Part shown: piece by piece, positions 1 through 4,959 of the stretch
How the letters are laid out: each line of letters starts with the position of its first letter
Position numbering within the stretch: position 1 is the first letter of the stretch
Assembly (NCBI GenBank): GCA_016203765.1
Contig: JACQMB010000154.1
Location: 1 to 5,561 of the forward strand
DNA: 5,561 nucleotides
Reading direction: 5' to 3'
Source: Deltaproteobacteria bacterium
GTDB taxonomy: Bacteria > UBA10199 > SPLOWO2-01-44-7
Notes under the pieces: generated by a model
What the model saw: only the letters and a program-made list of their open reading frames with translations
What the model was told of the DNA's origin: nothing
The model's database searches: none
Translations under genes and position numbers: made by a program

Positions 1-50
1 GGTCCACGGCCTGCCCTGAGCCTTGTCGAAGGGTCCATGGTCCACGGTCC
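1..50. repeat. Heptamer plus 20-bp core repeat inside topA
   Basis: On the + strand a heptamer GGTCCAC (1-7) is followed, after a short spacer, by the core CCCTGAGCCTTGTCGAAGGG (14-33). It then passes into GGTCCAT (32-38), GGTCCAC (39-45) and GGTCC (46-50). In topA it encodes TVDHGPFDKAQGRPWT without a stop. The copy may extend left beyond the window. It is the same family as 2774-2830, but with the core inverted relative to the heptamers and one extra C in the core. Confidence 0.85.
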
Positions 51-702
51 CAATCACCCTGGCTTCAAAGGGGGGCGGAGTCCCTCCTTCCAGCTTCGCC
101 GTGATCGACCAATACTCCTGGGATTTGAAGGCGTCTATTTCTTCTTCTCGCTCGCAGATAATCCGAACGGCGATCGACTGGACCCGGCCGGCCGAAAGAC
201 CCCGGCGCACCTTATCCCACAAGAGGGGACTGATTTGATAACCAACCAACCGGTCGAGAATGCGCCGGGCCTGCTGGGCCTCATAGAGACTGGGGTTAAG
301 TTTGCAGGGATGGGCGATGGCATGGGTGACCGCCTGCTTGGTGATCTCGTTGAACATGGCGCGATGGATTTTTGGACCACCGTCCGTTTTCTTTTTCTTT
401 TTACCTTTGATTTCCTCCGCCACGTGCCAGGCAATCGCTTCTCCTTCCCGGTCCGGGTCCGGGGCCAGGTAGACGGTCTCCGCTTTTTGGGCCGCCTCCA
501 CAATTTCCTTGATGACCTTCGACTTTCCCCGGATGATTTCGTAGGTCGGTTTAAAATCATTCTCGATGTCGACTCCCAGCTTGCTCTTGGGGAGGTCCTT
601 GATATGCCCCACCGAGGCCATGATTTGAAAACCGCTACCCAGATATTTCTTGAGGGTCCGCGCCTTGGCGGGGGACTCAACAATGACTAGAGACTTTGCC
701 AT
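1..702 (-). CDS. topA: DNA topoisomerase I, N-terminal part (runs off the left edge)
   Basis: Type IA topoisomerase, which relaxes negatively supercoiled DNA by single-strand passage. The minus-strand frame from the ATG at 702-700 is open for 234 codons to position 1, so the gene is cut by the window edge. Seen directly: the TOPRIM start LVIVESPAKA (residues 5-14, with E9 the expected catalytic glutamate); VGHIKDLP (31-38); the acidic Mg-binding motif PDPDREGEA (81-89, D82, D84 and E86 matching the E. coli DxDxE triad); FNEITKQA (117-124); EAQQARRILDRLVGY (141-155); and GLSAGRVQS (168-176). These match the E. coli order. The active-site tyrosine and the zinc-ribbon tail would lie outside the window. 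A lysine-rich loop sits at 99-105. The start overlaps the dprA 3' end by 16 bp, so translational coupling is likely; only a weak GGGA precedes it. Oddity: from about residue 219 the protein is encoded by an inserted repeat (see 1-50), at the variable start of the second domain. Confidence 0.96.
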   Translation of the reverse strand, partial: MAKSLVIVESPAKARTLKKYLGSGFQIMASVGHIKDLPKSKLGVDIENDFKPTYEIIRGKSKVIKEIVEAAQKAETVYLAPDPDREGEAIAWHVAEEIKGKKKKKTDGGPKIHRAMFNEITKQAVTHAIAHPCKLNPSLYEAQQARRILDRLVGYQISPLLWDKVRRGLSAGRVQSIAVRIICEREEEIDAFKSQEYWSITAKLEGGTPPPFEARVIGTVDHGPFDKAQGRPWT

Positions 703-1682
703 AGAGGTCCCGGAAGTTTGCGCACCTTTCCCAAACTTTCAAGTTTTGTCAATGCAGTCAAAATTTCCGGAACGGGCTTTTTTGTTTTTTGCAGGAGATG
801 ATCGAGCGTGCAAGGAACTTGCAGATGCGACAGCATATCACCATCAAACGTTTTGAGTTCCGGGTCCCCAATCCCCAGTCCGTGGTCCGTAGTCCGTAGT
901 CCGTAGTCCCCTATCGGCGTTGCCCCATCGTTCAACAAACGCCAATTCCCTTCATAGCGGGGATCTTCCCTACTCGGCGGCACCACCACAAAGACCTCGC
1001 GTCCCTGTTCGAGGGCGTATCGGGCCGTAATCAACGAGCCGCTCTTTCCGGCGGCTTCAATAATCACCACGGCCTGAGCCATGCCGCTGATAATCCGGTT
1101 CCGCTGGGGAAAATGATAATGCTCCGCCCGGGTCCCGAGGGGAAATTCAGACAAAAGCCCTCCCCCTTTTTTTTCCATATGCGAAGCCAGCGGCGCGTGG
1201 CGGACCGGGTAGAGTCGGTCGAGGCTGGAACCCAAAACACCCCAGGTCGGGCCGCCGGCATCCAAGGCCGCTTGATGGGCGGCCGCGTCAATCCCGTAGG
1301 CCAGGCCGCTGATAATCCCACAACCCTGTTTTACGAACGAAGTGACGACATCTTTGGCCTGTTCTTTCCCCCAGCGGCTCGCCTTCCTCGTCCCCACTAC
1401 GGCAATCCAGGGACGATCGTTCAACGTCTCCACATCTCCCTGAGCTTGTAACACCAGGGGGGGATCATAGATTTCTTTCAAGAGTTTGGGGTAATTCTTC
1501 TCCTGCCAGCCGAGCAATCGAATATTTTGGCGTTGCAATGCCGCCCACTCTATTTGACCCTGCTCAAGTTCCTTTTTGGAAAACGATAAAAATTCAGAAT
1601 GGAGCGCGTCTAACCCCCGCCTTGGGCGGGCAAAATAGCGCTGTTGCAAAATCAACCACTCCCACGGTTTAAACTGCCGCAT
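687..1682 (-). CDS. dprA: DNA-processing protein DprA (DNA protecting protein)
   Basis: DprA/Smf binds incoming single-stranded DNA in natural transformation and loads RecA; it acts in the cytoplasm. The 331-residue product has the Rossmann-like DprA domain: IAVVGTRKAS.WG (93-105), SGLAYGIDAAAH (125-136), GVLGSSLDRLYP (148-159), LLSEFPLGT (176-184), FPQRNRIISGMA (191-202), VIIEA..KSGSLITARYALEQGREV (206-230) and NWRLLNDGA (246-254). A winged-helix-like C-terminus follows (about 285-331). The N-terminal region (1-70) is diverged from the usual SAM-like domain. Length is normal for the family. The ATG lies 5 bp after the HU stop, with no clear Shine-Dalgarno, suggesting coupling; the 3' end overlaps topA by 16 bp. 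Oddities: residues about 257-274 are encoded by a tandem heptamer array (862-910) in the linker between the two domains, and residues 19-24 by a GC hairpin repeat (1615-1630). DprA occurs widely in bacteria not known to be competent, so competence is not implied. Confidence 0.96.
   Translation of the reverse strand: MRQFKPWEWLILQQRYFARPRRGLDALHSEFLSFSKKELEQGQIEWAALQRQNIRLLGWQEKNYPKLLKEIYDPPLVLQAQGDVETLNDRPWIAVVGTRKASRWGKEQAKDVVTSFVKQGCGIISGLAYGIDAAAHQAALDAGGPTWGVLGSSLDRLYPVRHAPLASHMEKKGGGLLSEFPLGTRAEHYHFPQRNRIISGMAQAVVIIEAAGKSGSLITARYALEQGREVFVVVPPSREDPRYEGNWRLLNDGATPIGDYGLRTTDHGLGIGDPELKTFDGDMLSHLQVPCTLDHLLQKTKKPVPEILTALTKLESLGKVRKLPGPLWQSL
862..910. repeat. Tandem heptamer array inside dprA
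   Basis: The + strand shows AGTCCGT (877-883), GGTCCGT (884-890), AGTCCGT (891-897), AGTCCGT (898-904) and a partial AGTCCC (905-910), preceded by a related GTCCCCAATCCCC stretch from 862. On the coding strand it gives the repetitive peptide GDYGLRTTDHGLGIGD. Seven is not a multiple of three, so a change of one unit would shift the frame. It is related to the heptamers at 1-50 and 2774-2830. Confidence 0.85.
1615..1630. repeat. Short GC hairpin repeat, copy 1 (in dprA)
   Basis: CCCCGCCTTGGGCGGG contains a 6-bp perfect stem (1616-1621 with 1625-1630) and a 3-nt loop. It encodes ARPRRG near the DprA N-terminus. Read on the opposite strand, the hairpin at 2022-2038 matches it at 15 of 16 positions, so the two look like copies of one mini-repeat. 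Confidence 0.55.
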
Positions 1683-1687
1683 AAAAT

Positions 1688-2005
1688 TTATGTTTTAAAG
1701 GAAGAAGAAGAGGCCGGCTCCTCCTTCTTGCCCTTGTCGACCCGCTTTTTGAGTTCTTTGCCAACCTTAAAGAAGGGAAGTTTTTTAGGTTTAACCTGAA
1801 TGGCTTCCCCGGTTCTGGGATTGCGCCCCTGATAAGCGGCGTAGTTTTTTACCATAAAACTGCCGAGTCCCCTGATTTCCACGCGATCTCCGCGAACCAG
1901 GGCTTGGGACATGGCATCAAAGATCAGATGGACCACCTCTTCCGCCTTTTTCCTTGTTAAATTAACCCTTTGGGCAACCTTTTGGATCAGCTCCGATTTG
2001 TTCAT
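1688..2005 (-). CDS. HU/IHF family DNA-binding protein
   Basis: Small histone-like protein that bends and compacts DNA as a dimer. From the ATG at 2005-2003 it is 105 residues: N-terminal helices MNKSELIQKVAQRVNLTRKK with AEEVV..IFDAM; the family strand RVEIRGLGSF (41-50); and the DNA-clasping arm with GRNPRTGEAI (60-69), where P63 is at the usual DNA-intercalating position. The family C-terminal pattern FFKVGKELKKRV (78-89) follows. A 16-residue Lys/Glu/Ser-rich tail extends past the usual end. An in-frame ATG at 2059 would add 18 residues that resemble no HU N-terminus and would place the start at the predicted transcription start, so I prefer 2005, which has a purine-rich GGGGGGTG just upstream (2008-2015). 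It is the first gene of the operon with dprA and topA. Whether it behaves as HU or as an IHF subunit cannot be told here. Confidence 0.93.
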   Translation of the reverse strand: MNKSELIQKVAQRVNLTRKKAEEVVHLIFDAMSQALVRGDRVEIRGLGSFMVKNYAAYQGRNPRTGEAIQVKPKKLPFFKVGKELKKRVDKGKKEEPASSSSFKT

Positions 2006-2021
2006 AACACCCCCCAGCTCG

Positions 2022-2038
2022 CCCCGCCCACGGCGGGG
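2022..2038. repeat. Short GC hairpin repeat, copy 2 (HU leader)
   Basis: CCCCGCCCACGGCGGGG forms a perfect 7-bp stem (2022-2028 with 2032-2038) with a 3-nt loop. It lies in the predicted 5' untranslated region of the HU gene, about 17 bp upstream of the chosen start. It is a near-identical inverted copy of 1615-1630. In the mRNA it could affect access to the G-rich ribosome-binding region just downstream, but no regulatory role is shown. Confidence 0.55.
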
Positions 2039-2064
2039 TGTACAACCCAACGAATTCATTAGTA

Positions 2065-2093
2065 AATTTACATCATTGCGGGGAGAGGGTCAA
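2065..2093 (-). promoter_or_regulatory. Putative sigma70 promoter of the HU-dprA-topA operon
   Basis: Read on the minus strand: TTGACC (2093-2088) as -35, a 17-bp spacer and TAAATT (2070-2065) as -10 (5 of 6 and 4 of 6 to consensus). It lies in the AT-rich 55-bp gap upstream of the operon. The start of transcription would be near 2058, giving a leader of about 50 nt that contains the hairpin at 2022-2038. Confidence 0.5.
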
Positions 2094-2114
2094 GAAATAA
2101 GTTTTTTCAAGTAG

Positions 2115-2750
2115 TTATGTGGACTTTTTTATGGCCAGCAGGTTTTTGTCTTTCTCATCTGGATAGCCCCAGGCCTTCTCAAAGATGGTTTTGGGCACCT
2201 TTAAGGATGGGGCCGGTGGCAGACCGGGGTCGTGGATCAAAATATTTTGACGGTCTGTCGCTAAGGGCAAAACAAAATGACCCGAATATCCTGGATGATT
2301 GTAGAGGCAATTTGCGTTAATATTACATATAATTAGATATTCATCTTTCAATGATTGCTCAATATCTTGCAAACCAGGTATGCGATAATCAACGGTTCCT
2401 CCCTTCTCAATAAATTGTTTCGCCAGGGCCTGTTCTCGGAACAGATCGCTATGTAACGCCTGGGCACCGGCCACCTCCCGGCCGCATTTTTCGATCAAAT
2501 AGTCCTTGCCCCGCGCGGCAAAATCTCGATAACTGAATTTTTCGACCAGTTTGACTGCAAAACCGTTTTCCGTCAGCCAGATCAGGGAGGCCGTCGGCCA
2601 GGTCCATTTATCTTTGAGTTTGCCGGTCAGGAGGTCTAACGCATCAAAGGACCATTCTTTCCCCGTAAAATAGGTCAAAACCATCTTTAAAGCGGCTTGA
2701 TAACAATGGGTCCCATCTGATAGGTTGGCAAAAAAGGGGACATTTTTCAT
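2115..2750 (-). CDS. C39-like papain-fold cysteine peptidase family protein (putative)
   Basis: From the ATG at 2750-2748 the product is 211 residues. It opens with MKNVPFFANLSDGTHCYQAALKMVL, resembling the start of C39-like domains, in which a Cys begins the first helix. Candidate catalytic residues in papain-like order are C16 (DGTHCYQAAL), H158 (YSGHFVLPL) and D174 (ILIHDPGLP). The usual Gln a few residues before the Cys and the CGPA/CGAA context are not evident, so activity is uncertain. I see no signal peptide, transmembrane segment or ABC domain, so this is not a bacteriocin-processing transporter. An in-frame ATG at 2780 adds MDSACDKFAS, but that codon lies in the inserted repeat and the domain begins naturally at 2750. 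The middle of the gene (about 2310-2420) is distinctly AT-rich compared with its neighbours, which hints at acquisition. It is divergent from oppA, with start regions that abut; a shared role in peptide use is only a guess. Confidence 0.7.
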   Translation of the reverse strand: MKNVPFFANLSDGTHCYQAALKMVLTYFTGKEWSFDALDLLTGKLKDKWTWPTASLIWLTENGFAVKLVEKFSYRDFAARGKDYLIEKCGREVAGAQALHSDLFREQALAKQFIEKGGTVDYRIPGLQDIEQSLKDEYLIICNINANCLYNHPGYSGHFVLPLATDRQNILIHDPGLPPAPSLKVPKTIFEKAWGYPDEKDKNLLAIKKST

Positions 2751-4369
2751 TGAAGCAAATTTATCACATGCTGAGTCCATGGTCCATGGTCCCCTTCGAC
2801 AAGCTCAGGGCGCGGCATGGTCCACGGTCCAGACTTGTATGTTGTCTATTCGTTTATGCCTTTGTTCTTCTAGGGGGTACCGTTGTCTCCGCCACCCACA
2901 CCCTGCTTCGCATCCATATCGAAAGCGAACCACGCACCCTCGATCCGGCCCAAGCCACCGGTCTAAGGGAGCATCTGATCCTTCAGGGTATTTTTGAGGG
3001 GCTGACCCGTTATCATCCCGAAACCTTGGAACCCCTTCCCGGCGTGGCCGAAAAATGGGAGATTTCCGAAGATGGGCGGATTTATCAATTTTTCCTTCGT
3101 CAGGACGCCAAGTGGAATGACGGCAAATCGGTGACCGCGCAGGATTTTTGGAATGCCTGGGAACACCTTTTAAATCCCAAAACCAAATCGCCTTATGCCT
3201 TTTCCCTTTTTTATTTGAGGGGGGGGAAAGAGTACGCCCAAGGACGACTCCAGGACCCAAAAAAAATCGGAATGGAGGTCAAAAATCCGCGCCATTTTGT
3301 GGTCACGCTGGAAAAACCGGTCCCCTATTTTTTGTACCTGACCTCTTTTGCCTCGCTGGTTCCCCGGCGCACCGATGTCGCGGGGTCTTCGATGCTGGCC
3401 AATGGGGCTTTTCAGCTTTCCCGGCAGAAACAGGAGCAGGGGGTTTTGCTTGTCCCCAACCCCCACTATTGGGACAAGTCGGCGATCAAGCTTCATGGCG
3501 TTTTATTCCGTCCCTTTGGCGATTTCGACACCGCCTTGAAATTTTACGGCCGAACGGGGATCGACATCATGGCGGAATTACCGCCCACCAAAGTCCCGCT
3601 TTTGAAATTCCGCTCCGATTTCCGCTCCGCACCCGTCTTGCGAACCGAATATTTCATGGTGCAAACCAAAAAACCCCCCTTCAACATCCGGGAGGTGCGG
3701 CAGGCCTTAGCCGCCGCCATTGACCGCAAAAAAATTGTCGAGGAGGTGTTGAAACGGGGCGATCTCCCCTACGGCTATTTTGTCCCCCCCGGCATGCCGG
3801 GTTATGCGCACCCGGAATACACCCAGACCTTTGATCCCTGGAAGGCCAAACACCTGTTGGACAAGGCCGGCTTCAATGCCCATAAAAAATTTCCCGCCAT
3901 TACCCTTCACTATAATAAGGCGACCGACCGCCAAATGGTGGCCCAGGCGGTGGCCGCCATGTGGGAAAAATATTTAGGCATTAAAGTTCAATTGCTGGAA
4001 GAGGAATGGGATGATTATCTCAAAAGGAGGCAGGCCAGGGATTTTGATGTTTCGTGGGGAGGATGGTATGGCGACTATCTTGATCCCAACAGTTTTTTGG
4101 AACTTTTTGTCGGCGGCAGTCCGCAAAACCATGCCGCTTTCACGCATGCGACTTATGACGCCCTGATTGCGGAGGGACAAAATACGCAGGACAGAAAAAA
4201 ACGGGCCGAACTCTATCAGAAAGCCGAAACCCTTTTACTCCACGAAGCCGCCGTCATTCCCGTGCTGACCCGGGCCAAGACCTATCTCATCCAGCCGTAT
4301 GTCAAGGGATACCATCCCAATCTGCTCGATATCCATCCGTTGCGAGATGTCTATTCGCTGAGACCTTAG
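2750..4369 (+). CDS. Peptide/oligopeptide ABC transporter substrate-binding protein (SBP family 5, OppA-like)
   Basis: Periplasmic binding protein that would deliver oligopeptides to an ABC importer. Family hallmarks: LRIHIESEPRTLDPAQAT (53-70), ILQGIFEGLTRYHPET (77-92), PGVAEKWEISEDGRIYQF (97-114), LRQDAKWNDGKSVTAQDF (116-133), LVPNPHYWDK (234-243), PPFNIREVRQALAAAIDR (309-326) and YFVPPGMPGY (343-352). The total of 539 residues is normal for OppA. A hydrophobic signal segment (residues 29-48) ends in VVSA with likely signal peptidase I cleavage after A48; there is no lipobox. The start is uncertain: TTG at 2750 has AGGGGA nine bases upstream, while ATG 2768 and ATG 2786 are alternatives. 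Residues 9-27 come exactly from a 57-bp repeat; removing it leaves MKQIYHML joined to RLVCCLFVYAF, a tidy signal peptide. A weak promoter-like TTGATA (2697) with GATAGG (2719) lies upstream. No permease or ATPase genes are in view, so the gene may be an orphan. The stop codon lies in the left terminal inverted repeat of the downstream element. Confidence 0.95.
   Translation: MKQIYHMLSPWSMVPFDKLRARHGPRSRLVCCLFVYAFVLLGGTVVSATHTLLRIHIESEPRTLDPAQATGLREHLILQGIFEGLTRYHPETLEPLPGVAEKWEISEDGRIYQFFLRQDAKWNDGKSVTAQDFWNAWEHLLNPKTKSPYAFSLFYLRGGKEYAQGRLQDPKKIGMEVKNPRHFVVTLEKPVPYFLYLTSFASLVPRRTDVAGSSMLANGAFQLSRQKQEQGVLLVPNPHYWDKSAIKLHGVLFRPFGDFDTALKFYGRTGIDIMAELPPTKVPLLKFRSDFRSAPVLRTEYFMVQTKKPPFNIREVRQALAAAIDRKKIVEEVLKRGDLPYGYFVPPGMPGYAHPEYTQTFDPWKAKHLLDKAGFNAHKKFPAITLHYNKATDRQMVAQAVAAMWEKYLGIKVQLLEEEWDDYLKRRQARDFDVSWGGWYGDYLDPNSFLELFVGGSPQNHAAFTHATYDALIAEGQNTQDRKKRAELYQKAETLLLHEAAVIPVLTRAKTYLIQPYVKGYHPNLLDIHPLRDVYSLRP
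2774..2830. repeat. Heptamer plus 19-bp core repeat at the divergent starts
   Basis: The + strand shows AGTCCAT (2774-2780), GGTCCAT (2781-2787), GGTCC (2788-2792), core CCCTTCGACAAGCTCAGGG (2792-2810), a short spacer, GGTCCAC (2819-2825) and GGTCC (2826-2830). The 57 bp equal 19 codons of oppA (SPWSMVPFDKLRARHGPRS) and fall exactly on codon boundaries. It also supplies the alternative ATG at 2780 for the minus-strand C39-like gene, with GAAGGGG upstream of it. It is the same family as 1-50. Confidence 0.88.
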
Positions 4370-4412
4370 GGCGTGTCGTCAGTATTTATGTTCGCTCGAT
4401 AGATTGTCTTTG
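4367..4412. repeat. Left terminal inverted repeat of the element
   Basis: The outer block TAGGGCGTGTCGTC (4367-4380) mirrors the right end at 4946-4959 with one mismatch over its length. The inner block CTCGATAGATTGTCTTTG (4395-4412) is a perfect 18-bp inverted match to 4905-4922. The 14-nt stretch between the blocks is diverged. The oppA stop codon TAG is its first three bases. Confidence 0.85.
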
Positions 4413-4427
4413 TTGGCTTCCGCACTC

Positions 4428-4644
4428 TGGTCTCGAATACCGGCCTCCAGGATGCGATTTCGAAAGCTCCGCGCCCGCTCGCCCTATGACTTCGGGAAAA
4501 ATGCTTTGGTTTCATCGAAGTTGGTGTTTTTCCTCTGTCAACCCCCAACTTCGGAAACCAATAGCATTTTTCCCTCGTCATACGGGCTTCGCTCCTGCGC
4601 AAGTCGCTTTCGAAATCGATCCTTCCGGCCGGATTCGAAACCTA
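4428..4644. repeat. Internal inverted repeat 1 (long hairpin)
   Basis: Arms at about 4428-4524 and 4545-4644 pair along their length with small gaps, roughly three quarters identical by eye, with a 20-nt loop (4525-4544). The strongest blocks are CGATTTCGAAAGC (4455-4467) with 4606-4618, GGGAAAAATGCT (4494-4505) with 4563-4574, and CGAAGTTGG (4516-4524) with 4545-4553. The open frames on both strands here are by-products of the symmetry. Confidence 0.82.
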
Positions 4645-4665
4645 CTTGCTCATGGCAGGCGAAAA

Positions 4666-4715
4666 CAAACCCCTCTCGCTCATATTCTTTGCCACTTATA
4701 AGCGAGAGGGGTTTG
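4666..4715. repeat. Internal inverted repeat 2 (short perfect hairpin)
   Basis: CAAACCCCTCTCGCT (4666-4680) and its exact reverse complement (4701-4715) form a 15-bp perfect stem with a 20-nt loop. No T-run follows in either direction, so it is not a typical intrinsic terminator. Confidence 0.88.
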
Positions 4716-4728
4716 CCGTTGAAAGATC

Positions 4729-4895
4729 GGGAACGGGAGGGGCGAGAAGTACCCGCGCGCAGGGGTGTTGCGGGATTTAGCGGGAGATTTCGGGATGGAT
4801 TCTTGATGATCCAGGCTTGTCGCAACGGAGCGTTGCCCCCTAGCGGGATCCCGCAACACCCGAGCGCGGGGGAATCTTCGAGCCCCTCCTGTCCC
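4729..4895. repeat. Internal inverted repeat 3 (long hairpin)
   Basis: Arms at 4729-4776 and 4848-4895 match at about 80% by eye. They include a perfect 14-bp block GGGTGTTGCGGGAT (4763-4776) with 4848-4861, and GGAGGGGC near the base. The 71-nt apical region holds its own small hairpin, GCAACG (4822-4827) with CGTTGC (4831-4836). Confidence 0.84.
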
Positions 4896-4904
4896 AGAAC
4901 TTGC

Positions 4905-4959
4905 CAAAGACAATCTATCGAGTGAATTTAAAAATTCAGCAAATGGACGCCACGCCCTA
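4905..4959. repeat. Right terminal inverted repeat of the element
   Basis: This is the partner of 4367-4412: an 18-bp perfect inner block (4905-4922) and an outer block (4946-4959). Between them the right end carries about 9 more bases than the left, including the palindrome TGAATTTAAAAATTCA (4923-4938, 7-bp arms). The gspD stop codon (TAG on the minus strand, 4959-4957) lies at its outer edge. Confidence 0.83.

Larger units (their letters stand above)
4367..4959. mobile_element. Putative MITE-like / cloverleaf-forming non-coding element
   Basis: This fills the whole gap between oppA and gspD. It is flanked by TA on both sides (4367-4368 and 4958-4959), with terminal inverted repeats GGGCGTG at 4369 and CACGCCC ending at 4957. 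The 589 bp between the TAs hold three successive internal inverted repeats (4428-4644, 4666-4715, 4729-4895) separated by spacers of about 9-21 nt. A single strand should therefore fold into a four-way cloverleaf. No open frame in it resembles a protein or transposase. Known knowledge: TA duplication is typical of IS630/Tc1-mariner elements and their non-autonomous derivatives. The assignment to that group, or to a structured RNA, is inference. Confidence 0.72.

Noticed and set aside
14..33. The CCCTGAGC..TTGTCGAAGGG core as a DNA uptake sequence, given dprA nearby
   Set aside because: Only two copies are visible, tied to heptamer arrays and inside genes. Density genome-wide and a strand pattern would be needed, and nothing here favours uptake over a mobile repeat.
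37..690. Open frames on both strands (37-690 plus, 135-683 minus) over topA
   Set aside because: They are shadows of the topA frame, which carries clear TOPRIM motifs and simply lacks a stop in the window.
862..910. CRISPR array
   Set aside because: The units are contiguous 7-mers with no spacers and lie within a coding frame.
2006..2059. Longer HU start at the ATG at 2059
   Set aside because: The extra 18 residues are unlike any HU N-terminus, include the GC hairpin repeat, and would put the start codon at the predicted transcription start.
4666..4715. Intrinsic terminator for oppA or gspD
   Set aside because: The stem is strong, but the loop is 20 nt and no T-run follows on either strand. 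Read-through blocking by the whole element remains possible but is not shown.
4404..4925. A 173-codon plus-strand frame and several smaller frames between oppA and gspD
   Set aside because: They lie wholly within the inverted-repeat element, have no recognisable domain and no convincing start, and arise on both strands because of the symmetry.
4367..4959. Group II intron or other self-splicing intron
   Set aside because: The ends are perfectly complementary terminal repeats at TA. I found no domain V-like hairpin or reverse transcriptase, and the element lies between genes rather than within one.
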